Below are positions 46,346-55,081 of a DNA stretch of 64,000 nt, piece after piece. A program made the position numbers and the translations under genes. The notes beneath the pieces were generated by a model. The model did not search any database and was not told the origin of the DNA. It saw nothing but the letters and a program-made list of their open reading frames with translations. Position 1 is the stretch's first letter. The number at the start of each line of letters is the position of its first letter. This DNA is from Actinopolyspora erythraea (GTDB taxonomy: Bacteria; Actinomycetota; Actinomycetes; Mycobacteriales; Pseudonocardiaceae), in assembly GCF_002263515.1 (NCBI RefSeq), contig NZ_CP022752.1, positions 3,286,001 to 3,350,000 of the forward strand. Reading direction: 5' to 3'.

Positions 46346-48826
46346 GTGTCACACATTCTTCCCCCGCATGGCCCCTCGGACCGGACTCCGCCGGTGTCCG
46401 TGGCGGAACCCGCCGGAGGCCGTCGCCGCCGAAGCGGCACCAGCCGGTCCGGAGCGGCCCGGACACGCGGGAGCGCACGAGTAGCCGCTCGACCGGTGAA
46501 CCCGCAGACTGAACGGGTGCACGAGCGAGTTCGCGAGCACATCCGGGTGACGGGTGTGGTACAGGGTGTCGGGTTTCGTCCCTTCGTGTACACATTGGCG
46601 GGTGAACTGGGGCTGACCGGTTTCGTGGGAAACGACGTGCACGGGGTGTTCGTGGAAGTCGAGGGGCCTCGATCGGAGGTGGCCCGGTTCCGGGAGGCGC
46701 TCTCCGGGCAGGCGCCCCCGCTGGCGGTGGTCGACGAGGTCACCGGCACGGAGATCGAACCCCGCGGCGACGAGACGTTCGAGATCGCGCTCAGCGACTC
46801 GTCCGGGAAACGCGCCACCCTCGTCTCCGCAGACAGCGCCACCTGCGCGGACTGCCTGGCGGAGCTGCGCGACCCGGCGGACCGCCGCTACCGCTACCCC
46901 TTCCTCAACTGCACCAACTGCGGACCACGCTTCACGATCGTGACCGACGTGCCCTACGACAGACCGCTGACCACGATGGCACCGTTCGGGATGTGCGCCG
47001 ACTGCGCGGCCGAGTACCACGACCCGGCGAACCGCCGGTTCCACGCGCAGCCGGTGTGCTGCCCGGCGTGCGGCCCGCGGCTGCGGCTGACCGACTCGGC
47101 GGGGACCGCGTTGCCGGACGATCCGCTGCGGCGAACCGCGGCCGCGCTGCGCGAGGGCGGGATCGTGGCGGTCAAGGGACTGGGCGGCTACCACCTGGCG
47201 GTGGACGCGGCGAACTCCGACGCGGCGGCGACGCTGCGCAAGCGCAAGCACCGCGAGGAGAAACCCTTCGCGATCATGGTGCCCGACGTGGCGCGGGCGC
47301 GAGAGCTGTGCGAGGTCGACGAGCACGAACGCGCGTTGCTGGAATCGCGGCGCAGGCCGATCGTGCTGCTGGACAGGCGCGGGGACGCGCGGGTGGCCGA
47401 AGCGGTGGCCCCGGGCAATCGCCAACTGGGGGTCATGCTGCCCTACACCCCGCTGCACCACCTGCTGCTGGACGAGACCGGGCCGATCGTGCTGACCAGC
47501 GCGAACCTCTCCGACGAGCCGATCGCCTACCGGGACGCGGACGCGCGGGAGCGGCTCGCCGAGATCGCGGACCTGTTCCTCGGCCACGACCGCGGGATCC
47601 ACATGCGCACCGACGACTCGGTGGTGCGTTCCTTCGAGGGACGTGAACTGCCGGTGCGGCGTTCCCGCGGGTGGGTCCCGGAACCGGTCCCGCTGCGCAC
47701 GGCTCCTCCGCGCGCGGTGCTGGCCTGCGGTGCCGAGCTGAAGAACACCTTCTGCGTGGCCGAGGGACCGCGCGCCTTCGTCTCGCACCACATCGGTGAC
47801 CTGGAGAACTACGAGACGCTGCGCTCGTTCACCGAGGGGATCGAGCACTTCCAGCGGCTCTTCGAGATCGAGCCGGAAGTGGTGGCCCACGACCTGCATC
47901 CGGAGTACCTGTCCACCAAGTACGCCGTGGAGCGGGAAGGCGTGGATCTGGTCGGGGTGCAGCACCACCACGCCCACATCGCCTCCTGCCTGGCCGACAA
48001 CGGTGAGCGGGGACCGGCGCTGGGGGTGGCCTTCGACGGACTCGGGTTCGGTACCGACGGGACGATCTGGGGCGGGGAGTTCCTGCTGGCGGACCTGGCG
48101 GAGTTCCAGCGGCTGGCGCACCTGGAGACGGTGCCGATGCCGGGCGGGGACCGGGCGGTGAAGCAGCCGTGGCGGATGGCGCTCGCGCAGCTGCGTTCGT
48201 GCTGCGGAGCCGAGCCGCCCCTCGACCTGGGGGCGCTGCGGCGCAACGAGTCCCGGGTTCCCGCGGTGCTTCGGATGTGCGAGAAGGGCGTGAACGCACC
48301 GCGAACCTCCAGCGCCGGCCGGTTGTTCGACGCGGTGGCCGCGATCCTGGGGCTGCGGGACACGGTCAGCTACGAGGGGCAGGCCGCGATCGAACTGGAG
48401 CAGCTGGCCGACCGTGCCGAGCTGGGGCACTACCCGGTCCGGTTGCCGGAACCGGTCGAGGTGGGCACCGCCGGGGCCGCGCCGATGTCGGTGCCCTCCG
48501 GCCAACTGGTGCGGGCTGTGCTGGACCAGCTGCGTCGCGGCGAGGAGACCGGAGTCATCGCGGCGAGGTTCCACAACGGGGTCGCCGAGCTGATCGCACG
48601 GGTGTGCGACCGGCTGCGCGATGCGACCGGCGTGGAGGTGGTGGCGCTGTCAGGAGGGGTGTTCCAGAACATGCTGCTGGTGCGCCGCACCGTGGACGCG
48701 CTGCGGCGGCACGGCTTCCGGGTGCTGCTGCACTCCAGGGTTCCCCCCAACGACGGCGGGATCAGCCTCGGGCAGGTCGCGGTGGCCGCGGAACGCGACC
48801 GCCGGGGTGAGACCTCCCCGGCGTGA
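46346..48826 (+). CDS. hypF: carbamoyltransferase HypF, [NiFe]-hydrogenase maturation
   Basis: HypF makes the cyanide ligand precursor from carbamoyl phosphate and hands it to HypE. Domains: acylphosphatase (about 65-150; VTGVVQGVGFRPFVYTL), two Cys4 zinc fingers (CADCLAEL..CTNCGPRF and CADCAAEY..CCPACGPRL, about 165-240), YrdC-like (about 250-440; VKGLGGYHLAVDA), Kae1-like carbamoyltransferase (about 450-800; LACGAELKNTFC, QHHHAHIASCLADN, SGGVFQNMLLVRR). GTG at 46346 has GGGGAGG close upstream but adds ~55 low-complexity residues; GTG at 46496 or 46517 would give the family-like N-terminus. It stands alone, 11 kb from the other hyp genes. Confidence 0.93.
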   Translation: MSHILPPHGPSDRTPPVSVAEPAGGRRRRSGTSRSGAARTRGSARVAARPVNPQTERVHERVREHIRVTGVVQGVGFRPFVYTLAGELGLTGFVGNDVHGVFVEVEGPRSEVARFREALSGQAPPLAVVDEVTGTEIEPRGDETFEIALSDSSGKRATLVSADSATCADCLAELRDPADRRYRYPFLNCTNCGPRFTIVTDVPYDRPLTTMAPFGMCADCAAEYHDPANRRFHAQPVCCPACGPRLRLTDSAGTALPDDPLRRTAAALREGGIVAVKGLGGYHLAVDAANSDAAATLRKRKHREEKPFAIMVPDVARARELCEVDEHERALLESRRRPIVLLDRRGDARVAEAVAPGNRQLGVMLPYTPLHHLLLDETGPIVLTSANLSDEPIAYRDADARERLAEIADLFLGHDRGIHMRTDDSVVRSFEGRELPVRRSRGWVPEPVPLRTAPPRAVLACGAELKNTFCVAEGPRAFVSHHIGDLENYETLRSFTEGIEHFQRLFEIEPEVVAHDLHPEYLSTKYAVEREGVDLVGVQHHHAHIASCLADNGERGPALGVAFDGLGFGTDGTIWGGEFLLADLAEFQRLAHLETVPMPGGDRAVKQPWRMALAQLRSCCGAEPPLDLGALRRNESRVPAVLRMCEKGVNAPRTSSAGRLFDAVAAILGLRDTVSYEGQAAIELEQLADRAELGHYPVRLPEPVEVGTAGAAPMSVPSGQLVRAVLDQLRRGEETGVIAARFHNGVAELIARVCDRLRDATGVEVVALSGGVFQNMLLVRRTVDALRRHGFRVLLHSRVPPNDGGISLGQVAVAAERDRRGETSPA

Positions 48827-48854
48827 GGGGCTCGGCAACTCACCGGTCAGGGCC

Positions 48855-48870
48855 CCGGGAGGGCTCCCGG
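48855..48870. terminator. short hairpin between convergent hypF and lipoprotein genes
   Basis: CCGGGA-GGGC-TCCCGG, 28 nt after the hypF stop. Small but perfectly paired; no U-tract. Confidence 0.4.
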
Positions 48871-48935
48871 CGGGACGAGGATCCCGCGAGTGGATCGGGC
48901 CGCCACGACGAACGGTTCCGGTGTTTCGGTCCCGT

Positions 48936-49994
48936 CTACTCCGGTAGCGGGCACCCGGCCCGCTCGGCGGCAGCGTGGGCGAAGCGATCCAAAAAGTCGC
49001 TGTCGGAAGGCTGGTCGGCAGGATCCTTGTCCCACTGCGCCGGATCCTCCTCGCTGGGAGTGTAGAGCCGGTACGACACCGGCTCGCCATGGCACATCAC
49101 GTCGTACTCCGGCAACGAGTACTTCTCCGACTCGTGCCGCGCCCGCGCCAACGGACCCTCGTACATCACGAACGCCTTCCTCGGCCTGCCCGGCACATCA
49201 CCGTCCGTGGAATCACGGTTTCCGGTCCGGATGTCACAGATGCTGATCAACCCACTGGGCTGCGGCGTCCCCATCGCCCATTCCTCGCCCCGCTCCCACT
49301 CGTAATCGGGCAACAACGACGGTTTCACGAAGGAACACGCCGTCCCCCGGAACGGAGCATCGACTCCACTCGCCGCCAGCCGCCCCACCTCCGGGATCTC
49401 CGGCAACTCACTCGGCACCGGCAACGCGTTCGCCGCCTCCGCACACCCGAACCGCGCCCGCGCCCTGTTGGTCATATCCACCAACAACCGCGCCATCGCC
49501 AACCGCTCATCGGGGTTGTGCAACTCGGACGAATCGACACTGATCGAATTTTTTAGAGTTATCTCTTTATCATCTCTAGTGCACGACACATACAGCCTCC
49601 CATAATCGTGCACCACAAATCCTGGGAGATCGGAAATCGGCACCGACAACGGAGGAGGCGGACTATAGCCGCTGGCCATATAACCGCTCTCAGCCGGATA
49701 GTTTCCGATTCCGAGCTCACCCGCCCCTATTTGATTACAATCGACCGAGGGACGGTCATTGTCTATCTCAACACTTGACCCTTCGGACCTCGGCTTACCA
49801 AGATCTGCGGCCTGAATCAGATCAACCATCAGCCTCGGACTCGTCATACCTTCGCACGACAAGTACTCCGGCGGTGACCGCACCCACGCAGGGACCTCCG
49901 AATCGTCGCTCGCTCCCGAACAACCGCCGAGCACAAGCAGAGATACCAAACAACCGGTTGCCAGCCGACTCCAACCCATGTATATACCCTTCAC
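48936..49994 (-). CDS. secreted lipoprotein of the ESX-associated cluster
   Basis: A 352-residue lipoprotein: signal LATGCLVSLLVLGGCSG with lipobox LGGC. The mature part has scattered cysteines (LSCEGM, VDCNQIG, VSCTRDD, RFGCAEA, TACSFVK, ICDIRT, VMCHG, GCPLPE), an even count that could form disulfides, and shows weak DUF3558-like two-halved layout. Its ATG overlaps the stop of the large WXG protein gene (4 nt), so both are made together. The 5' half is visibly less GC-rich than the backbone. Function unknown; likely envelope partner of the upstream ESX substrate. Confidence 0.7.
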   Translation of the reverse strand: MKGIYMGWSRLATGCLVSLLVLGGCSGASDDSEVPAWVRSPPEYLSCEGMTSPRLMVDLIQAADLGKPRSEGSSVEIDNDRPSVDCNQIGAGELGIGNYPAESGYMASGYSPPPPLSVPISDLPGFVVHDYGRLYVSCTRDDKEITLKNSISVDSSELHNPDERLAMARLLVDMTNRARARFGCAEAANALPVPSELPEIPEVGRLAASGVDAPFRGTACSFVKPSLLPDYEWERGEEWAMGTPQPSGLISICDIRTGNRDSTDGDVPGRPRKAFVMYEGPLARARHESEKYSLPEYDVMCHGEPVSYRLYTPSEEDPAQWDKDPADQPSDSDFLDRFAHAAAERAGCPLPE

Positions 49995-52342
49995 TCGGTA
50001 TCACTCACCGAAACGGGGCGATTACCGGTAGCATCAGAGTAGACTCCGGCACCATTCTGGTAAGTATTCTGCACGACTTGCTGATCGACCTCATAAGGAT
50101 TGTATTCGCCCACCCAGTCCCTCATACTGCGCGGCATATTTCCGTCTGAATTGATGATCCTGTTAGGATTTTCGAGTTCCTCAGATCCGGGCGAGATCGG
50201 CGGCGGGTAGACACCGTCTTTCCACATCCGGTTCTCCCACATCGCCTGGTTCAGCAGATTGCTCGCATCGCTGGGACCGTTTTCCTTGATCTCGCTTGTC
50301 TCTCTGGTCACGATATTGGAGCTGTCCTGCTTGAGCTGCTCGGCGACCTGGTTGACGGCCTCGCCACCCGCCGCGCCACCGATCGCGCCCGCCGGCCCAC
50401 TGACGGCGGTGCTGGCTCCGGTCACCGCCCAGGAGGCCAGGGTGCCGCCCGCGTCGATCTTCGCGTTGTGCTTGGCGTCATCGTCATCGTTGGCCTGGTC
50501 CACCGCGTAGGTGCGCGCCTCGTCCAGCGCGCCGAACACGGAGGCGGACTCCTTCGCCACAGTCGCCATGTGGTCCCGTCGATCGCCCATCGACCGATCC
50601 TCGTCACCGGCGATCTCGTCGAGTTTGAGCCCGGTGTGCACCATGTTGGCGTCGCGCATCTCCGCGTAGGCATCGGGATCGTAGGCCGCCGACCCCATCA
50701 CCTTGTACACCTCGGCCTGGCTGAACCGGGGGCTCATATCCCCCGTCGTGCCCTTCGCCCACTTCGGGTCGTCACCGTCCAGGTCCAGTGAGCCGCTGCT
50801 GTTCGGTGACACGGCTCCCGAATCGTGCACCGCCGCCATGTGGTGCGAGATCATGCGGCCGACGCTGTCGCGCATCGGTTCCGGCACCGTCCCCTCTCCG
50901 GGGTTCTCCATCGACTGCTCGGTGTTGGCCAACTCGTGCACCAACCCCGACAACACGCGGGCCCCTTCCGCGGTGCCCTGTTGCTCGCCGAGGGTCGCCG
51001 ACTCCAGGGCCTTGCCCAGCACGTCGTGCCCCAGTGACTTCTCCTTCTCGGTGGGGGTGAAGTCACTGGCCGGCCCCGGGGCGTGGTCGTAGGTGTCGAC
51101 CGGCCAGTCCCGCTCGATCAGGTAACCCATGTTCCCGGTGTCGCGCTCGGGGTCGAAGAAGGAGCCGGCGGCCTCGGGGCTGTGCTCCAACGCCGTCATC
51201 AGCCCGACGAGCGGGTCGCCGCCACGGCCGCGATCGTCGACGTGGTTGAGGTCGTTGCTCTGGATCCTGTCGAAGGTGTCCTTCCGGTCGGCGTCGATCA
51301 TCGCGTCCCCGACCGGGTTCAGGAAGTCCGCGGAGTACTCGCCGCTGTGCAGCAGCATCCCCAGCGCGCGGTAACCGGTGTCCTCGTGGTCGCCCATCCC
51401 GAGGAAACCGGTGTCCCAGTTCTCCGCCGCCCGCGCGAGCCGCTTGCCGTAGCTGGCGGCCCGGTTGTCGGCCTCGCCGTCCGTACCGTCGCCGTGCAGG
51501 TCCTCACCGAGATAACGCCTGCCGCTCTCACTCGTACCGGCCGCGAGCGTTTCGCCGAGGTGCTGCTGCAGCTTGCCGATCAGCTCGGAGCGGTTCGGAC
51601 CGGATTCCCCGTTGTGGCTGTCCCAGTGGGTCATTCCCATGTCCTGCAGGTGATCGGTCAGCTTGAGCAGCTGTTTCGGCCGCACCCGTTCCAGGAACTC
51701 GCCCGCGAAGGCGGGGTCCTGCCCGTGCTCCCGCAGCAGGCGGGCGAGCCGTTCGCCCTCCTCGAAGTCCAGTTCGCCCGGCGGCTGCGAGGCCAGTTTG
51801 GCCGCCCGCTTGGCGGCCGCTTCCTCCTCACCACGCTCCTCGCGCAGCACTTCGTCGAGGTACCCGAGCGACTCGTCGGCTTCGCCGAGCGCGCTGGCCG
51901 CGTTCTGGTCCGCCTGCTCCGCTCTGGAGAGCACCCCGTCGATCTCGGCGGCGTAGGACTCGTACCGGGCCTGTTGGCCCTCGGGATACTCGATCCTCCC
52001 GTCGGGGTAGATATCCCAGTTCTCACCCTCGTTGATCTCGTCGGACAACCGTTCCAGGCGTGCCCGGCAGGTCTCGATCTCGGATGACGCCTGTTCCAGC
52101 GTCCTGCGGACCGACTCGATCCTGTCGAGGTACTCGCGCATCTTCTCACGGATGTGCTCGGCGTGGCCGGTGGCGGCGTCCTTGGCCTCGCCCTGCCAGG
52201 CCTCCTCATTGTCGAGCGGATCCCGCACCTGGGCATCGAAGTCTCCGAGAACCTTGTCGTACTTCTCGGCCAGCGACTTCCACGCCTCGGCGGCTCGGGC
52301 GATCGCCGACGGCTCGGCCTCCATCAGCTGTCGGTAGTCCAC
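49991..52342 (-). CDS. large WXG-type ESX substrate, DUF6571-like
   Basis: A 783-residue acidic protein. N-terminal helical hairpin with a WxG turn (NEEAWQGEAKDAATGH near 45) and long coiled-coil-like helices to about 190, typical of ESX/LXG substrates. The middle (about 200-640) resembles DUF6571: ARLLREHGQDPAFAGEFLER, then ALGMLLHSGEYSADFLNPVG, repeated helical units. A Gly/Ala-rich hydrophobic stretch (about 655-690, ASWAVTGASTAVSGPAGAIG) may insert into membranes, followed by a polar tail. GTG at 52342, 5 nt after the partner gene's stop. Could be a toxin or a structural surface protein; no known toxin domain seen. Confidence 0.7.
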   Translation of the reverse strand: MDYRQLMEAEPSAIARAAEAWKSLAEKYDKVLGDFDAQVRDPLDNEEAWQGEAKDAATGHAEHIREKMREYLDRIESVRRTLEQASSEIETCRARLERLSDEINEGENWDIYPDGRIEYPEGQQARYESYAAEIDGVLSRAEQADQNAASALGEADESLGYLDEVLREERGEEEAAAKRAAKLASQPPGELDFEEGERLARLLREHGQDPAFAGEFLERVRPKQLLKLTDHLQDMGMTHWDSHNGESGPNRSELIGKLQQHLGETLAAGTSESGRRYLGEDLHGDGTDGEADNRAASYGKRLARAAENWDTGFLGMGDHEDTGYRALGMLLHSGEYSADFLNPVGDAMIDADRKDTFDRIQSNDLNHVDDRGRGGDPLVGLMTALEHSPEAAGSFFDPERDTGNMGYLIERDWPVDTYDHAPGPASDFTPTEKEKSLGHDVLGKALESATLGEQQGTAEGARVLSGLVHELANTEQSMENPGEGTVPEPMRDSVGRMISHHMAAVHDSGAVSPNSSGSLDLDGDDPKWAKGTTGDMSPRFSQAEVYKVMGSAAYDPDAYAEMRDANMVHTGLKLDEIAGDEDRSMGDRRDHMATVAKESASVFGALDEARTYAVDQANDDDDAKHNAKIDAGGTLASWAVTGASTAVSGPAGAIGGAAGGEAVNQVAEQLKQDSSNIVTRETSEIKENGPSDASNLLNQAMWENRMWKDGVYPPPISPGSEELENPNRIINSDGNMPRSMRDWVGEYNPYEVDQQVVQNTYQNGAGVYSDATGNRPVSVSDTE

Positions 52343-52347
52343 AGTGC

Positions 52348-52692
52348 TCAGACACCTTCTCCCCGGAGCTTGGCCACCGCCCACTCGTCGGTCTCCTCGT
52401 AGTCCCTGGCCGCGGCCATCAGCCTGTCGCCCATGTCGTCGAGCCAGCGGCCGAACCCCTCGACGTTGTGCTCACAGCTGGACTGCACCCGCTCCAGGGC
52501 GGCCGAGAACGCCCACCCACCATGGGTCCGAACCGCCGCGGCGGAATCCTCGGCCGTCGCCCGCTTCAGTTCGATCAACCTGTCGCCCAGATCGGCGGAT
52601 CTCCTGCCGATCTTCGTCAGCTCCTCGGGATGGACGGCGTAACGACCGCCACCGCCGGAACTCCCCATATCGCGCCCCCAGGGAAACGACAT
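52348..52692 (-). CDS. small EspC/WXG100-like ESX secretion partner with YxxxD signal
   Basis: A 114-residue two-helix protein: VHPEELTKIGRRSADLGDRL, GGWAFSAALERVQSSCEHN in the turn, and LMAAARDYEETDEWAVAKL at the end. YEETD fits the YxxxD/E signal that directs ESX substrate pairs to the secretion ATPase. Probable heterodimer partner of the large WXG protein encoded directly downstream. ATG at 52692 gives the family-like length. Confidence 0.75.
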   Translation of the reverse strand: MSFPWGRDMGSSGGGGRYAVHPEELTKIGRRSADLGDRLIELKRATAEDSAAAVRTHGGWAFSAALERVQSSCEHNVEGFGRWLDDMGDRLMAAARDYEETDEWAVAKLRGEGV

Positions 52693-52937
52693 CGACACAA
52701 CTTCGCTCCGGACGGAGGAAACTACCAACGCCCCACAAGAAGATCACCCGAAAGTGAGAGATCACATACGCAGCGCTACCGGAGCTCGGAGCCACCGTCG
52801 CCGCCCGATGTTCCCGGCTCCCGGGAAGGTGGCGTCCGGCGGCGCGGAAGCGCCGGAGAAGTGACTGGTCACGACTTCGGATCCCACCATCCGGTAGCAT
52901 TCGGCTGTTCGATACCGGCCGTTCGAGAGAGTGAGCA

Positions 52938-53600
52938 GTGCGATCGACAGTCGCGGACCGGGAAGAGACGCATTCCGATCGTTCGCTCGCGAAATCGACG
53001 GGCACCCGATTGGAGATCATGGCGGCGGGAGTGTTCTCCGGCGGGCTCGCCGCGGTCTCCTACTACGTGGCTGGGCTGGAGTGGCTCGCGCACGGCTTCC
53101 TGGTCTGGGTCGTGCTCGGGGTGACGACCACCGCCGGCCACACGCTGCGAACGGCGGTGCGCCGCGCCACCGCGGTGCTGCTGACCGGGGTGCTGGTGTT
53201 CTACCTCGGCAGGCAGTGGATCTACGTGCTGGAATACCCCGGGGCCGACTACGCGGTCGATCCGGAACGGATGGCGGCCTGGCTGGTGCTGGCGGTGCTC
53301 GCCGGGATCGCCTGCGGCACGGTCTTCCGCCACATCGGACGGGAGGGCTGGTCGGCGGCGATCGCGACCACCACCGCGATCGGGCTGTTGCTCGGTGACC
53401 TCGCGCGGGATCTCTACCCGTCCCTACGGACAGACCCGGTGTTCGCGGTGTGTACCTCGTTGGTCGTGCTGGTGATCCTGCTGCTGGCGGTCGGCTCGAA
53501 GCGACAGTTCGGCAGGATCGCCCTGCTGGTGCTGCCGTGCGCGGTGGGCGGGATGGCCCTGCTGGTCGCCTCCGAGCTGCTGGAACGACTTGCCTGGTGA
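52938..53600 (+). CDS. multi-pass membrane protein of unknown function
   Basis: A 220-residue protein with six hydrophobic helices (AAVSYYVAGLEWLAHGFLVW, AVLLTGVLVFYLGRQWI, WLVLAVLAGIACGTVF, AAIATTTAIGLLLGDLA, CTSLVVLVILLLAVG, ALLVLPCAVGGMALLVA) and a short polar N-terminus. No family recognised. GTG at 52938 behind GAGAGAG; TAGCAT at 52892-52897 is a possible -10. Divergent from the ESX genes, so it may be part of the accessory block or an older resident. Confidence 0.7.
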   Translation: MRSTVADREETHSDRSLAKSTGTRLEIMAAGVFSGGLAAVSYYVAGLEWLAHGFLVWVVLGVTTTAGHTLRTAVRRATAVLLTGVLVFYLGRQWIYVLEYPGADYAVDPERMAAWLVLAVLAGIACGTVFRHIGREGWSAAIATTTAIGLLLGDLARDLYPSLRTDPVFAVCTSLVVLVILLLAVGSKRQFGRIALLVLPCAVGGMALLVASELLERLAW

Positions 53601-53700
53601 CGAGGCCTTGGCGTCCGGATCACCGCACGGCCGGAGCGCGGAGCGGTCCCACAGCCGAGCAAGAACGCCGCGCGGCTGTATTCCGTGGCACGATCGGGGA

Positions 53701-54099
53701 ATGGACGAAGCAGCCGGTGGGGATGAACAGGACGACATCACGCCTTCCGGTGCCTGCGGTAGCGGTGCGGGGAAAGACCAGGACACCGGCGACACGGACT
53801 ACGGTGAGATGCTGCGCCGCCATTCGGCGGGCTGGCGGCTGCTGGCCGAACGGATGCACCCGGACCAGCGGCCCGAGCTGGACAGACTGGACGAGCTCGG
53901 CATGGGCAGCACCCCGTTGCGTGACCTCCTCGACGGGTTCCGCCAGCAGGCGCTGCTGCTGCACAGCATCGTCTCCGCCCAGGCACGGGCCTACGAGGAG
54001 ATGATCGAGGCGGGTGGGCCGGACGATCCGGAGGCCTACGAGAACTACCGCCGGACGATCGAGTCCCTCCACGAGCTGCTACCGGGTGACAGGCACTGA
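53701..54099 (+). CDS. small helical protein of the ESX-associated block, function unknown
   Basis: A 132-residue acidic protein: 30 disordered residues, then helices RHSAGWRLLAERMHPDQRPE, LDELGMGSTPLRDLLDGFRQ, and AQARAYEEMIEAGG. Size and all-helical content recall ESX accessory proteins, but no motif proves it. ATG at 53701; no strong Shine-Dalgarno. Confidence 0.55.
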   Translation: MDEAAGGDEQDDITPSGACGSGAGKDQDTGDTDYGEMLRRHSAGWRLLAERMHPDQRPELDRLDELGMGSTPLRDLLDGFRQQALLLHSIVSAQARAYEEMIEAGGPDDPEAYENYRRTIESLHELLPGDRH

Positions 54100-54153
54100 A
54101 CGAACCCGATCCTGGCGTGCTCCGGTGGCGACGACTGCAGCGCACCGACCGGC

Positions 54154-54978
54154 TCACCGGACCTCGGCCACCAGCTCCTCGATCTTGCCGCCGAGTGCGC
54201 GCGCGTCCACCGGGGTGAGCGCGTGGACGGGCTCACCGGTCGTGCCGCGCTCGTGGTGGTCGAGGTAGCGGCCGTCCGGTTCGGCGTTGTCGAACCAGCG
54301 CACCACCCGGGAACGGGTCACGCGTCCGTTGCGGTCGCGCAGGTTGGCGGCGAGCTGGCCGGCACGGAGGTGTTCGGCCGCACCGATGGTCCGGTACAGC
54401 TCCAGCTGGCGGTCGCCGCTGCTGCCACCGGAGGAGCCCGCCGCGGGACGGAGCAGACCGTGCGACTCGGAGTCCGCTTCGGAGTCCTGTCTGGGAAAGG
54501 AACTTTCGGGGACTCGTACCGGCCCCTGGTTGCCCGGCGGCGCCGGGGGAAGTGTCGGCAGCAGTACCTGGGACAGGCTCACCCGGTCGTGGAGTTCGAC
54601 GGTGAGCGCGCCGCCGTAGCGTTCGGTCTCACCCGGCGGCTGCACTCCGAGCACCACCCGGTTGCCGGCCGTGACGGCGGCTACCGCGCGCCACATCGGT
54701 GGTTCGCCGAACCTCGAGAACCACATCGAATCAACCCACAGATAGGGCTTGGCCAGCACCGCCAGCGCCCACGCGAGCCCTGGTTCGACCTCGTCGTCGA
54801 CGACGAGGCCTTCGGAGCGCATGGTCTCGTACTCGCGGTTGCCCACCTCGGCGAACTGCTCCCGGGTGTGGGTGTAGGGCTCCACTTCCAGCGGCAGCGC
54901 CAGGTCGTCCAGCCCGAGATAGCTGTGCACGAAGTACAGGTGCAGCGGGTGCAGCTGCCAACGGCCGGAGACGGCCAC
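54154..54978 (-). CDS. espG: ESX secretion-associated chaperone EspG
   Basis: A 274-residue EspG-family protein. N-terminal part LHLYFVHSYLGLDDLALPLE, then LVVDDEVEPGLAWALAVLAK followed by PYLWVDSMWF, and the C-terminal RTIGAAEHLRAGQLAANLRD and VVRWFDNAEPDGRYL, which match EspG of Pseudonocardiales. EspG binds the tip of PE/PPE substrates in the cytosol and keeps them soluble before export. It follows the PPE-like gene by 103 bp, on the same strand, so its client is very likely that protein. Confidence 0.85.
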   Translation of the reverse strand: MAVSGRWQLHPLHLYFVHSYLGLDDLALPLEVEPYTHTREQFAEVGNREYETMRSEGLVVDDEVEPGLAWALAVLAKPYLWVDSMWFSRFGEPPMWRAVAAVTAGNRVVLGVQPPGETERYGGALTVELHDRVSLSQVLLPTLPPAPPGNQGPVRVPESSFPRQDSEADSESHGLLRPAAGSSGGSSGDRQLELYRTIGAAEHLRAGQLAANLRDRNGRVTRSRVVRWFDNAEPDGRYLDHHERGTTGEPVHALTPVDARALGGKIEELVAEVR

Positions 54979-55081
54979 GTCTTTCCCTTCCTGCCCGAGC
55001 GCGACCGGCCCCTCGGGGACCCGGCCACGCCGTCGCTGTCGTCACGAGTCCTCCCGGAAGCACCGTTCCGTAAAGGACTCA

